Origin: Bradyrhizobium sp. C9
Lineage (GTDB): Bacteria > Pseudomonadota > Alphaproteobacteria > Rhizobiales > Xanthobacteraceae
Assembly (NCBI RefSeq): GCF_002532045.1
Contig: NZ_NWTG01000004.1
Span: 248,001 to 312,000 of the forward strand
Length of the DNA: 64,000 nucleotides
Direction: 5' to 3'
Below, one piece after another: positions 38,217-46,670 of this stretch. The notes below the pieces were generated by a model that searched no databases, had not been told where the DNA came from, and worked only from the letters and a program-made list of their open reading frames with translations. Position numbers and translations under genes: made by a program. Position 1 is the first letter of the stretch; the number at the start of each line of letters is the position of its first letter.

Positions 38217-39653
38217 ATGAATATGATTGTCGAAGGCGACCCGCGCGACCAGGAACGCCAAACACTGCCCGCCGTAGTGGTAGAAAGTGCCATGCCCGCG
38301 ATGCTGCGCGCGGAGATCGACGGTCAGATTGCGACCGCCAAGGCCTATCCGCGGAACGTCTCGCGTGCGATCGGCAACATCAAGAGCCTGGCGACCCTCG
38401 ACGAGGAGACCGCCGCGGAGTCGCTTTACGCGCTCGTCCGTAAGAAGAAGCAGCAGAGCCGCGGCGGCAACGACTCCGCGGACACTGCCAATGCGGCAAT
38501 CGAGGGTCCGAGCATTCGCCTTGCGGAGATTGCGGCCCAATGTTGGGGCAACTGCCGGATCGAAGCCCACGTCGTCACGGTCAATAAGAAGGACAAGTGG
38601 GTCGAGGCCGTTGGCACGTTCCACGATCTCGAGACCAACATGGCATCGACCGCGACTGTGCGGCGCCGGATCTCGACGTCAAGCGGCAATCTCTTCTCCG
38701 AAGACATGATCACCGTCACTGGCAACGCCGCCTGTTCGATTGCCAAGCGTAACGCGATCCTCGCTGGCATTCCGCGTGGCGTCTACCGCCCGGCTTATCA
38801 TGCTGCGCGCGAGGTTGTGGCCGGTACTGCGGCTACGCTTTCGCAGAACCGCGACAAGGCTATCAAGGCCTTCGCGGCTTACGGCGTCACACCCGATCAG
38901 ATCTTTGAAGCTCTGGACGTCCAGGGCGAAGCCGATATCCGTCTTGAGCACATCGCGACGCTGCGCGGCATGTTCATGTCGATCAAGAACGGCGAAGCCA
39001 CGGTCGAAGAGATGTTCGCCAAGGAGAAGCCGTCTCAGGCCGATCCCGACTACAACCCCCTGACGAGGAAGGATACCGCCGCCGGCGCGAATGCAGCGGC
39101 TAGCGACCAACACCAATCCGCCGGTGAGAAGCCGGCCACGGATTCCGCCGCGGCGGAGGCAGCGCATCCATCTGGCCACGCGGCGGGACATCAACCCGCG
39201 GCCGGATCGGACAACGCTGCCACCTCGGCGCAGTCATCGGCGAAGCCAGCCCCCGCCGATGAAGGGACGAGCCAGGAGCGCACCGCCAGTGGCTCGTCCC
39301 AACCTGATTTGCTGTCCGGCCCAACCTCCGCCCAGGACGGCAAAGCGCAGTCGAGCATTCCCCAAGGCTCGGCTGCAGACGGAGCGGACGCGACCCGTGG
39401 CAATGGCGCCGCGTCCGCTCCCGATCAACTTCGGTCGTACCACAAGGCGCTCTCGACGATCGAGAACGGCGGCCCGGCGAAGCTCGGGAAAATGTCGCTC
39501 GCCTGGTATGAGAAGAACGGCAAGGAAACCGCATTCGACGATGCCAGCCACGCGAAGGCGAAAGAAATCCTGCTGGCTCATACCAAGCGCGTTGCGGGTG
39601 AAATCGACTTGGCAGCTTGCACCAAGCAGGTCGACGGGATCATCGCGCGATGA
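38217..39653 (+). CDS. Probable single-strand annealing protein, partner of the RecE-like nuclease
   Basis: 478 residues. The conserved core lies in the first 200: AMLRAEIDGQIATAKAYPRN, IKSLATLDEETAAESLYALV, then GPSIRLAEIAAQCWGNCRIE, GTFHDLETNMASTATVRRRI and EDMITVTGNAACSIAKRNAI. This pattern (the I-GPS-R-AEI plus the later A-RNAI block) recalls phage proteins found next to RecE-type nucleases. After about residue 290 a long Ala/Ser/Pro-rich disordered stretch leads to a short C-terminal domain (YHKALSTIENGGPAKLGKMS). It is not plainly RecT, Bet, Erf or Sak by eye, so annealing activity is inferred from order and pattern. Confidence 0.65.
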   Translation: MNMIVEGDPRDQERQTLPAVVVESAMPAMLRAEIDGQIATAKAYPRNVSRAIGNIKSLATLDEETAAESLYALVRKKKQQSRGGNDSADTANAAIEGPSIRLAEIAAQCWGNCRIEAHVVTVNKKDKWVEAVGTFHDLETNMASTATVRRRISTSSGNLFSEDMITVTGNAACSIAKRNAILAGIPRGVYRPAYHAAREVVAGTAATLSQNRDKAIKAFAAYGVTPDQIFEALDVQGEADIRLEHIATLRGMFMSIKNGEATVEEMFAKEKPSQADPDYNPLTRKDTAAGANAAASDQHQSAGEKPATDSAAAEAAHPSGHAAGHQPAAGSDNAATSAQSSAKPAPADEGTSQERTASGSSQPDLLSGPTSAQDGKAQSSIPQGSAADGADATRGNGAASAPDQLRSYHKALSTIENGGPAKLGKMSLAWYEKNGKETAFDDASHAKAKEILLAHTKRVAGEIDLAACTKQVDGIIAR

Positions 39654-40123
39654 CCATCCTCGATCGCCCGCCACCGGAATGGAAGCGTCCGACGACACCC
39701 TGCAATGTCAAGCTGCAGGTGCTGATCAATCAGGAAGGGCGCAGCACAATCGGCGGCGAAAAGCTGGGCCGGATCGAAAACACGCATTTCGATCACCGGC
39801 CGGCGCTCGAAGCACGGAAGTTCGACACCGAGGCATGGGACACAATCCCGCCGGCGAACGATCCCACGCATATCGAGGCCATCACTGTCGAGCAGCACGA
39901 CCGCCGGACCAACGGGCCTGGCGGGACGAAGCGGATCACGACGCGTGGCTCCGACACCGGCGAACGTGCCCGGACGCGCCGGATCGCGCGCGGCCACGCC
40001 GAGCATAAGGCCACGATGACGGCGAAGGGCTCCGACGAGCCCCGGCCGAGCCCGGCAAAGCCCAAGCGCAAGATCGGTGGACGGTCATCGTTCCCAAAAC
40101 GAAAGGTCCGGAGGTTCGGATGA
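39650..40123 (+). CDS. Basic HNH-related hypothetical protein, 157 aa
   Basis: ATGA overlap with the previous gene. Motif-like parts are FDHRPALEARKFDTEAWDTI, PPANDPTHIEAITVEQHDRR and ARTRRIARGHAEH. The DP-x-HI-x-A and late His residues resemble the second half of HNH nucleases, but the first Cys/His part is missing. The C-terminus is very basic (KPKRKIGGRSSFPKRKVRRF). It may be a nucleic-acid binder or a divergent nuclease. Confidence 0.6.
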   Translation: MTILDRPPPEWKRPTTPCNVKLQVLINQEGRSTIGGEKLGRIENTHFDHRPALEARKFDTEAWDTIPPANDPTHIEAITVEQHDRRTNGPGGTKRITTRGSDTGERARTRRIARGHAEHKATMTAKGSDEPRPSPAKPKRKIGGRSSFPKRKVRRFG

Positions 40124-40728
40124 GTTCCGTGATGGCAGCTACCCCTGAATTCGGTTCGGCGGCCGATATGGCCGCCCACTATCGGGCGGTCCGCGCGCGG
40201 ATGCCGGTGGTGGTGCCGCAGTTGCGCCGCGACTATCTGGCGTTGCCGCGCCCCTGTGCTCGGCTTCTGCCCCCGCTATCCGGGTTTGCGACTGTCGAGG
40301 ATATCATCCCGTCGCAATTCCTTCGCGCCCCGGAGGAAGTCGTCCGGTTGAGCAGCGAGGCCGAGCGCCTCGCGGTACGCCGCGCGGTCGCCGGCTATCT
40401 CGCCCTGCTCCGTCAATTTGCGCGCACGCATCGGCGCATGCCCCTGATCCAGGCGGCGGTCGGCCGCGCCTTCAAAATAGACCCGAACGGCTTCGCTCAC
40501 CCTTCCCGCCGACACGGCGTCACCCGCGCTCGCCAGATCGCGATGTGTCTCTCGAAGCTGTTGACCTCGACCAGCCACAACGAGATCGGTCGCAGCTTCG
40601 GCGGCCGCGATCACACCACCGTGCTGCATGCGTACCGCAAGTTCCTGCCACTCGTCGTCGAAGTCTTGACCGAGATGTACGACGGCCAGTCCTGCCCGAT
40701 CGACATTCCGGAGCCAGCCGACCAATGA
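40120..40728 (+). CDS. DnaA domain-IV-type DNA-binding protein, 202 aa
   Basis: The C-terminal 75 residues carry the DnaA origin-binding domain: HPSRRHGVTRARQIAMCLSK, then SHNEIGRSFGGRDHTTVLHA (signature GGRDHTTVLHAYRK at 161-174). There is no AAA+ ATPase domain; the N-terminal half is a different helical part. It could bind DnaA boxes to start replication of the element or to disturb host initiation. Coupled by ATGA on both sides. Confidence 0.88.
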   Translation: MSSVMAATPEFGSAADMAAHYRAVRARMPVVVPQLRRDYLALPRPCARLLPPLSGFATVEDIIPSQFLRAPEEVVRLSSEAERLAVRRAVAGYLALLRQFARTHRRMPLIQAAVGRAFKIDPNGFAHPSRRHGVTRARQIAMCLSKLLTSTSHNEIGRSFGGRDHTTVLHAYRKFLPLVVEVLTEMYDGQSCPIDIPEPADQ

Positions 40729-41783
40729 CCGATATCGAATGGGCACGAAATGTCGACGGGTCGCGCGGCAAGACATGGAATCCGGTTGTCGGTTGCTCCA
40801 TCAAATCGCCGGGCTGCATCCATTGTTACGCCATGAGGCTCGCGTGGCGTCTGATCGCGATGGGCCAAGCGCGCTATCGCGGCACCGTCAAGAAGGTAAA
40901 GGGGCAGGTCGTTTGGACCGGCAAGATGGTTCAGGCTCCAGAGGAAACGATCTTTGAGCCGTTGCGCCGGAAGAAGCCGACGACCTATTTCGTCAATTCG
41001 ATGTCGGACTTGTTCCACGAGGACCTTCCCGACGATTGGATTGACCTTGTCTTCGCTGTCATGGCGCTTTCGCCGCAGCACACCTATCAGGTCCTGACGA
41101 AACGCTCCGCCAGGATGCGTGCGTACTTCCAGCGGCCGGATCTCTATCGCCGCGTCCTCTTCTTCGCGGACAATTCCCTGCGGGCCTGGCGCCCGGAGCT
41201 CAGGGGGATCGGCATCGACGATCCAGCGCGCTCACCATTGAAGAACGTCTGGCTAGGCGTTTCGACCGAGCGCCAGCAAGAAGCAAACGAGCGGATACCC
41301 GATCTCCTCGCTACACCGGCGGCCGTTCGCTTCATCTCGGCGGAGCCGCTGCTCGGCCGCATCGACCTTCGGCAGATCATCCGCGAGGGCATTAATGGCG
41401 CCTTCGTTGACAACGCCTTGGATGGATTCGTCTCCAACGGGTGTGGCGGATCCTACGGACCGAAGCTTGATTGGGTGATCGTCGGCGGCGAGTCCGGCAA
41501 GGACGCCCGTCCGATGCATCCGGATTGGGCGCGCGCGCTGCGCGATCAATGCACCGCTGCCGGCGTGGCCTTTTTCTTCAAGCAGTGGGGGGCTTGGGCA
41601 CCAGTCGGTTGGGTGCATGCCGCCAGCACTGGAGCTTTGCTGCGACCGGATGGACACGTTTGTCGCGATCGATCGCAACTGGCTCCCTCGGGCAACTACG
41701 AGATGGCTCGCCTCGGCAAGGCGCGCGCGGGACGACTGTTGGATGGCACCACATACGGCGAAATGCCGAGGAGAGCAGCATGA
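40725..41783 (+). CDS. Phage Gp37/Gp68 family protein (DUF5131)
   Basis: 352 residues. The opening IEWARNVDGSRGKTWNPVVG with GCSIKSPGCIHCYA carries the three-cysteine motif of the family. FVNSMSDLFHEDLPDDWIDL, YQVLTKRSARMRAYF, NVWLGVSTERQQEANERIPD and WVIVGGESGKDARPMHPDWA complete the Gp37/Gp68 pattern. The cysteine motif and TIM-barrel-like layout recall radical-SAM proteins; the reaction is unknown. ATGA overlap on both sides. Confidence 0.9.
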   Translation: MTDIEWARNVDGSRGKTWNPVVGCSIKSPGCIHCYAMRLAWRLIAMGQARYRGTVKKVKGQVVWTGKMVQAPEETIFEPLRRKKPTTYFVNSMSDLFHEDLPDDWIDLVFAVMALSPQHTYQVLTKRSARMRAYFQRPDLYRRVLFFADNSLRAWRPELRGIGIDDPARSPLKNVWLGVSTERQQEANERIPDLLATPAAVRFISAEPLLGRIDLRQIIREGINGAFVDNALDGFVSNGCGGSYGPKLDWVIVGGESGKDARPMHPDWARALRDQCTAAGVAFFFKQWGAWAPVGWVHAASTGALLRPDGHVCRDRSQLAPSGNYEMARLGKARAGRLLDGTTYGEMPRRAA

Positions 41784-42424
41784 AGCCCGAGTTCATCACC
41801 TTCACCGGCATCGACAACTGGACCGAGCTCCACGACATCCACGTCCTGTCGCTGAAGTATCCGGTCGAGTTCGGGATCTTGTTCAGCCCGAAGCGTCAGG
41901 GCACCGATCCGCGTTATCCCGATGGTGACGCGCTGTCCCGGTTCATGTGGAGCGGGCTTCGTATGTCGGCGCACCTCTGCGGCGACTACAGCCGCCGCAT
42001 CATGGCGGGCGAGTCAATCATCGACACCATTCCGGTCGATCTCGGGTATTTCGCCCGCATTCAGGTGAATCACGCCGAACCGGCCCCGACGAAGATCATT
42101 CAGTTCCGCAACGGCTGGGGCGACATGCGCGCGATCGCGCAGACCCGGGCCGACGCATTCCCGACCGACACCTCTGTGGACTGGCTGTTCGACCGCAGCG
42201 GCGGCGCCGGCGTCGCACCGACGGCCTGGCCGATGCATCCCGGCGGCGACCGGCTCGTCGGGTATGCCGGCGGCATCTCCCCGGACAACATCGGCGGCGT
42301 CATGTCCGAGCTCGAGCAAATGCCGGGCCGCTACTGGATCGACATGGAAAGCGGAGTCCGAACCGACGATCGGTTCGACATCGCGAAGTGCCGTGCCGCT
42401 TGCGAGGCGGTGTTCGGCAAATGA
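41780..42424 (+). CDS. TrpF-like TIM-barrel phage protein, 214 aa
   Basis: Reads like a phosphoribosylanthranilate isomerase relative: FITFTGIDNWTELHDIHVLS, FGILFSPKRQGTDPRYPDGD, TSVDWLFDRSGGAGVAPTAW, GYAGGISPDNIGGVMSELEQ and WIDMESGVRTDDRFDIAKCR. The D-SGG and GGI-x-P-D-N motifs match the barrel's later strands. A tryptophan enzyme makes little sense in this operon. A related sugar-phosphate or nucleotide-modifying role is more likely. Adjacent to Gp37/Gp68 with ATGA overlap. Confidence 0.7.
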   Translation: MKPEFITFTGIDNWTELHDIHVLSLKYPVEFGILFSPKRQGTDPRYPDGDALSRFMWSGLRMSAHLCGDYSRRIMAGESIIDTIPVDLGYFARIQVNHAEPAPTKIIQFRNGWGDMRAIAQTRADAFPTDTSVDWLFDRSGGAGVAPTAWPMHPGGDRLVGYAGGISPDNIGGVMSELEQMPGRYWIDMESGVRTDDRFDIAKCRAACEAVFGK

Positions 42425-43101
42425 AGGACGTTCCGATCATCTTCAGCGCTCCGATGGTGCAGGGCCTGCTCCGAGAGATCAAAGTTCCGGGGACCGGCAA
42501 GACCATGACCAGGCGGTTGGCCTGGGGTGCACCGTTCAGCGTCTATGATGACGAGGATGGTCACAAGGCGAAGCGACTCCGCGTCGAAGGCTACAAGGTC
42601 AGCGGCCCCGATGACACCGGCATGCGCCTCGCTTGGCCGCCCTCACCGTGGCAATCCGTCAAAGTCGGCGACCGCCTCTGGGTGCGAGAGACCACCAGCG
42701 CGGAGCATCGTTGGGCCGGGACGAAACCGAGCCTGATCACCGATACCGACGTCTGGTACTGGGCCGACGGCAATCCGGACGACGGAGATTGGACGAAGCC
42801 CATCGTCTCGATCCATATGCCGCGCCGGTTTTCGCGGATCACGATGATCGTCACGGCGACGAAAATCGAGCGGCTGACCGCGATCAGCGAGGCTGATGCC
42901 CTTGCTGAGGGCGTGGAGCGCCGCGGTGACCGCGACTACTGGGCTGGGCTGAACCGCGGGACAGACGCTGTCGCGTGCTTCTCGGCGCTCTGGTTGTCGC
43001 TGCACGGCATGGGCTCTTGGGACAAGAACCCCGAGGTGGTCGCGATCTCGGCGCGCGTCATCAAGGCCAACGTGGATGCTCCGGAGGCGCGCGCGGCATG
43101 A
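42421..43101 (+). CDS. ASCH-domain-like phage protein (morphogenetic-protein type)
   Basis: 226 residues with the pattern of phage ASCH-type proteins: IIFSAPMVQGLLREIKVPGT, GKTMTRRLAW, VGDRLWVRETTSAEHRW, HMPRRFSRITMIVTATKIER, LTAISEADALAEGVERRG and SALWLSLHGMGSWDKNPEVV. ASCH folds bind RNA or modified bases. The common 'morphogenetic protein' label of this family is not supported by function. Coupled upstream and downstream. Confidence 0.82.
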   Translation: MKDVPIIFSAPMVQGLLREIKVPGTGKTMTRRLAWGAPFSVYDDEDGHKAKRLRVEGYKVSGPDDTGMRLAWPPSPWQSVKVGDRLWVRETTSAEHRWAGTKPSLITDTDVWYWADGNPDDGDWTKPIVSIHMPRRFSRITMIVTATKIERLTAISEADALAEGVERRGDRDYWAGLNRGTDAVACFSALWLSLHGMGSWDKNPEVVAISARVIKANVDAPEARAA

Positions 43102-43349
43102 TGACCGGAACTCCAATGCGCGCTTGGTGCGCCGTCTATCAGTGGCCAAGCAAAAAGGAATTCCTGTTTGGCACCGTCCTCGTCCGGCCCGGCGCGCCAG
43201 ATCAGGAAGCCGAAGCGGCGCTTGCGCAGCGGTTCACCGAGAAGTGGGGCGAGATCCTTCCCGATGATGTGCCGCGCCCGAAGCTAATCCGGCTGGTGCC
43301 TGGCACCATCTGGTTTGTCCCCGAAGAAGAACAGCGCGAGGCCGCATGA
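43098..43349 (+). CDS. Hypothetical protein, 83 aa
   Basis: ATGA overlap with the ASCH-like gene; a second ATG directly follows. Product MRAWCAVYQWPSKKEFLFGT, then EAEAALAQRFTEKWGEILPD. Small alpha/beta protein. No family recognised. Confidence 0.6.
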   Translation: MMTGTPMRAWCAVYQWPSKKEFLFGTVLVRPGAPDQEAEAALAQRFTEKWGEILPDDVPRPKLIRLVPGTIWFVPEEEQREAA

Positions 43350-43828
43350 CAGACACCGTTCCCAATTGCTGCGGCAGGACCACCAGGCTCACGACCGGAC
43401 AAGAGATCTATCCGCACCGGCGCGACCTTCACTGGAAGCACTTCTATAAGTGCGACCGCTGCGGTGCTTACTGCGGCTGCCATCCCGGCACCACGAAAAG
43501 TCTCGGCACGCCGGCGAATGCCGCGACCGGAGCGGCGCGATCGAACCTGCACGACAACGTCTTCGATCCGATCTGGAAGGGCGCACTGTCATCCGGCCAA
43601 TACAATCCGGAGGATCATCAAGCCGAAAACAAGATCAAGAAAGCCGCGCGCACGCGTCTGTATCGCTACCTTGCGCACCACCTCGGGATCGATCGCGACG
43701 ACTGCCACTTTGGCATGTTCACGCTCGAGCAGTGCCAGCGCGCGACCGAGATCCTGGCCGGACTGACCTATCGGACTGTCCGGGACTGGCACTACGCCCA
43801 GGTCAAGCAGAAGGGCAAAACGGCATGA
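43346..43828 (+). CDS. Zinc-finger-containing protein (DUF3268 type), 160 aa
   Basis: The N-terminal zinc site is NCCGR with the HFYKCDRCGAYCGCHPGTTK core, followed by SLGTPANAATGAARSNLHDN. The C-terminal half is YRYLAHHLGIDRDDCHFGMF with EQCQRATEIL and LTYRTVRDWHYAQ, the usual DUF3268 ending. Widespread in phages and integrative elements; role unknown. Confidence 0.82.
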   Translation: MTDTVPNCCGRTTRLTTGQEIYPHRRDLHWKHFYKCDRCGAYCGCHPGTTKSLGTPANAATGAARSNLHDNVFDPIWKGALSSGQYNPEDHQAENKIKKAARTRLYRYLAHHLGIDRDDCHFGMFTLEQCQRATEILAGLTYRTVRDWHYAQVKQKGKTA

Positions 43829-44256
43829 GTAAGGTCACCATACTCGGGCCGTGTCCCCTTTGCCATTCGGCCAAGTTGAACCTGTTCAGCCAATGGACCG
43901 GTTGGCGTGGCCAGATGATCGAGACCCCAAAAGTCCAGTGCACAGACTGCCGCTGCGAGGCCACCGTCGAGGCATGGTCGGCGCGGAAGCCGGCGCCGCC
44001 AGCGGCATGGTTACTCGTCGAGGCCCTGCGCGCGGACGAAGGCTACAGCGTGACCCTGATTTGCGACAACCCCGACTTCAACATGGGGCCGAACAGCGCG
44101 GTCGAGGTTTGCGGCGATTTTACCGACTGGAGCGAACGTCGGTTCGAGGGCGACAACCTCACCGGCGCTCTCATGGCCGCGTACCTCGCCAAGACGGGCG
44201 GCGCGGTTTCCCCGGAGATCGCCGACGCTCTGAAACGGGAGGCGGCTCATGGCTGA
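43825..44256 (+). CDS. Lar-like restriction-alleviation family protein, 143 aa
   Basis: GPCPLCHSAKLNLFSQWTGW with VQCTDCRCEATVEAWSARK gives the CPxC...C-x2-C zinc module and the EAW ending of Lar-type proteins. A second, unrelated domain follows. Lar proteins relieve type I restriction, which would suit an element rich in methylases. Activity is inferred. Confidence 0.68.
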   Translation: MSKVTILGPCPLCHSAKLNLFSQWTGWRGQMIETPKVQCTDCRCEATVEAWSARKPAPPAAWLLVEALRADEGYSVTLICDNPDFNMGPNSAVEVCGDFTDWSERRFEGDNLTGALMAAYLAKTGGAVSPEIADALKREAAHG

Positions 44257-44620
44257 CGTCACCGGCCCGATCTCAAGCCTGCCAGGATCTCGCCACGACC
44301 TGCCCGACGGCACGATGTGCGACCAGCACCCGGATCGTCCGGCCGTCGCTCGCGTGCAAGGCGAGACCGACTCCTTCGGCTGCGAGATGAATGATCTCTG
44401 CGAGGAGTGTCTGAAGGCGGAGCGCGACTACGCGCAGTCGGCAGAGGCTCGAACCGGCACTTGCGACTGGTGCAAGGGACCGGCAACGGACCTGGCTCCC
44501 ACGCGCGACTACGAGGAAGGCATGTCCGGACCCGTCTACGAGGTCTGCGGCGCATGCAGAAAACGTCGCGAAGAACGCGACCGCGCAGAGCTCGACCGCT
44601 ACGGCGACTACGACGATTAA
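44249..44620 (+). CDS. Cys-rich zinc-binding protein, 123 aa
   Basis: Eight cysteines, including MCDQH, LCEECLK, CDWC and CGACRKRREERD groups, point to two zinc sites. The acidic C-terminus is DRAELDRYGDYDD. It overlaps the Lar-like gene by 8 bases. No family is named. Confidence 0.65.
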   Translation: MADVTGPISSLPGSRHDLPDGTMCDQHPDRPAVARVQGETDSFGCEMNDLCEECLKAERDYAQSAEARTGTCDWCKGPATDLAPTRDYEEGMSGPVYEVCGACRKRREERDRAELDRYGDYDD

Positions 44621-44651
44621 TTCGGAAATCCACAGGAGTGAGGATGGCGCC

Positions 44652-45020
44652 GTGAGCAGCAGTTGCCCGCAGGAAGTCGATTACGACCGCGACCGCTTCG
44701 TCAACGATCCATCGTATCGCGATGGCATGAACGACGGCGTGGCGTTCATGGTTGCGTCCGAAGAGCGAGAGAAGACGCGACGCGCAAAGCAGAACTGGTC
44801 TCGCTGGGAGCAAATGCGCCGCACCCGACAGTTCGGTTGGGAAGGTGAAACCTGGGTCTGCTACTTCTGGCGCTCCGGCTGGGACCACATTTCGTTTGGG
44901 CTTCACGTCTGTTTCGGCGGACCAAACATCGAGATCCATCTCCCATTCGGCTTTCTCAGGATCGGCCGGCGGACCGATCGACGCGAGCGGCGCGCAGTGA
45001 AGGAGGCGGCGGATGCATAG
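44652..45020 (+). CDS. Hypothetical protein, 122 aa, GTG start
   Basis: GTG at 44652 behind GGAGTGAGG; the nearby ATG at 44644 gives only a four-codon frame. Helical N-terminal part (DRDRFVNDPSYRDGMNDGVA), a Trp-rich centre (TWVCYFWRSGWDHISFGLHV) and a basic end. It overlaps the Dam-type gene by 8 bases. Confidence 0.6.
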   Translation: MSSSCPQEVDYDRDRFVNDPSYRDGMNDGVAFMVASEEREKTRRAKQNWSRWEQMRRTRQFGWEGETWVCYFWRSGWDHISFGLHVCFGGPNIEIHLPFGFLRIGRRTDRRERRAVKEAADA

Positions 45021-45756
45021 CGCCCCTCTCTTCGCCGGCATCGGCGGCCACCAAACTCCGCGGCGCGGCCGGACGGACAACTGGCTGACACCACCCTGGC
45101 TTCTGCGCATGCTCGGTGGCTGGGAAGCCTTCGATTTGGATCCGAGCGCGATGGTTGGCCAGCCATGGCGGACGGCCCGCCGTCACTACACGGTCGTCGA
45201 CAACGGGCTGATCCTGCCGTGGGAGGGTGACGTCTGGCTCAACCCGCCATATTTGCGCGGGCTGCTCGGCCGGTTCATGGCGAGGATGGCAGACCACGGG
45301 CGCGGTATCGCGCTGATCTTCGCGCGCACCGAGACCGCGACGTTCTTCCGGAATGTCTGGGACCGCGCCTCGGCGGTTCTCTTCCCGCGCGGCCGGATCG
45401 ACTTCTGCACGCCGGACGGTGGCACCGCCGGCGACTCCGGCGCGCCGTCGGTTCTCTGCGCCTATGGCGATCGACATGCCGAGGTGCTGGCTTCCGTCGA
45501 TCGAGACTTCGGCCAGTTCGTGCCTCTGCGCCTGCCGCGGAGCGTCATCGTCCTGGCGCTGGCGACAACCTGGCGCGACGCCATCGCCGACTGGCTGCGG
45601 GCACAACGCGGTCCCGTTGCCCTCGCCGATATCTACCGCGCCTTCGCGTCTCACCCGAAGACCGCGGCCAACCCGAACTACCAGGCCAAGATCCGGCAGG
45701 TGCTCCAGTTGGGCGCCGGCGTGCGGGTTGGTCGCGGACAATGGAGCGCAGCATGA
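45013..45756 (+). CDS. Phage N-6-adenine methyltransferase (Dam/DNMT type)
   Basis: 247 residues. RTDNWLTPPWLLRMLGGWEA, FDLDPSAMVGQPWRTARRHY, and DNGLILPWEGDVWLNPPYLR with the NPPY catalytic motif match the phage-type N6-adenine methylase family (PF05869). ALIFARTETATFFRNVWDRA follows. The last 60 residues (LADIYRAFASHPKTAANPNY) look like an added winged-helix for DNA binding. Sixth methylase of the element. Coupled to a DnaQ-like exonuclease gene. Confidence 0.9.
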   Translation: MHSAPLFAGIGGHQTPRRGRTDNWLTPPWLLRMLGGWEAFDLDPSAMVGQPWRTARRHYTVVDNGLILPWEGDVWLNPPYLRGLLGRFMARMADHGRGIALIFARTETATFFRNVWDRASAVLFPRGRIDFCTPDGGTAGDSGAPSVLCAYGDRHAEVLASVDRDFGQFVPLRLPRSVIVLALATTWRDAIADWLRAQRGPVALADIYRAFASHPKTAANPNYQAKIRQVLQLGAGVRVGRGQWSAA

Positions 45757-46670
45757 TCATCCGACCCTGCGATGTCGAAGCAACCAGCACAGAACCCGAC
45801 GCCGAGGTGATCGAAATCGGCGCCTACGATATCCGCGACGGACACCTCTACACCACCGGCTACCACACCTTCGTGAAGCCAGCGGCGCCGATCCCGCCGG
45901 CGTCGTCCGCCGTGCACCATCTCACCGATGCCGACGTCGCCGACGCCCCGGCATGGAACGTGGCTTGGCGGAAGCTTGTCGAACTTGATCCGGAGTATGA
46001 AGGCGAAGAACTCATCTTCGCGGCGCATTTTGCTCAGTACGAGCGCCAGTTCTTCGACCCACTGGTCAAGGCGCGCTGGATCGACACATGGAAATGCGCA
46101 CTCCGGCAATGGCCCGAACTCGACGGCCATAAGCTGCAGGAGCTGCGCTATTCGCTGCGGCTGCTCGACCATCCGAAGGCGATGCCGGCACTGGCGATGC
46201 CACCGCACCGCGCCCTCCCCGACGCCTATCTCTGCGGCTTCTTGGTGATCGAGCTCCTGAAGCACCAACCGATCGAGATACTGATCCAGTGGAGCGAGGA
46301 GCCAGCCGTCTTCTCCAAGTTCGATTTCGGCAAGTTCAGCGGCAAGCCTCTATCGGCCGCCGATGACGGCTTCCTCACCTGGATGCTGGACAAGGACTTC
46401 AGCGACGACTGGAAGTGGAACATCAGGCGCGAGATCGAGCGTCGCATCACCGCTAAGCGGAAGGAAGCGCTTGATCTGATGCTGCCCGCGATCGCCGGCG
46501 CTGCCAGCGTTACGGATCTCGAGAACTGGTACCACGGGTCGGGCCCCTATCTGGCGAAGCACGCCATCCTGATCGGCTCACCCGAATACGACACGCTGAT
46601 CCAAGCCTGCGCGGCACGGAAGAAGGCCCTGATCGAAGGCGGGCAGCCGCAGTTTGGTGCGACGTCATGA
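45753..46670 (+). CDS. DnaQ-like 3'-5' exonuclease, 305 aa
   Basis: The exonuclease I motif is RPCDVEATS (DxE) at about 5-13, then AEVIEIGAYDIRDGHLYTTG, FVKPAAPIPPASSAVHHLTD, IFAAHFAQYERQFFDPLVKA (exo II), and RALPDAYLCGFLVIELLKHQ (H and D of exo III). A C-terminal region of about 120 residues with a helical DLMLPAIAGAASVTDLENWY follows. Similar to exodeoxyribonuclease X/DnaQ proteins of phages; it would trim 3' ends or proofread. ATGA start. Confidence 0.88.
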   Translation: MIIRPCDVEATSTEPDAEVIEIGAYDIRDGHLYTTGYHTFVKPAAPIPPASSAVHHLTDADVADAPAWNVAWRKLVELDPEYEGEELIFAAHFAQYERQFFDPLVKARWIDTWKCALRQWPELDGHKLQELRYSLRLLDHPKAMPALAMPPHRALPDAYLCGFLVIELLKHQPIEILIQWSEEPAVFSKFDFGKFSGKPLSAADDGFLTWMLDKDFSDDWKWNIRREIERRITAKRKEALDLMLPAIAGAASVTDLENWYHGSGPYLAKHAILIGSPEYDTLIQACAARKKALIEGGQPQFGATS

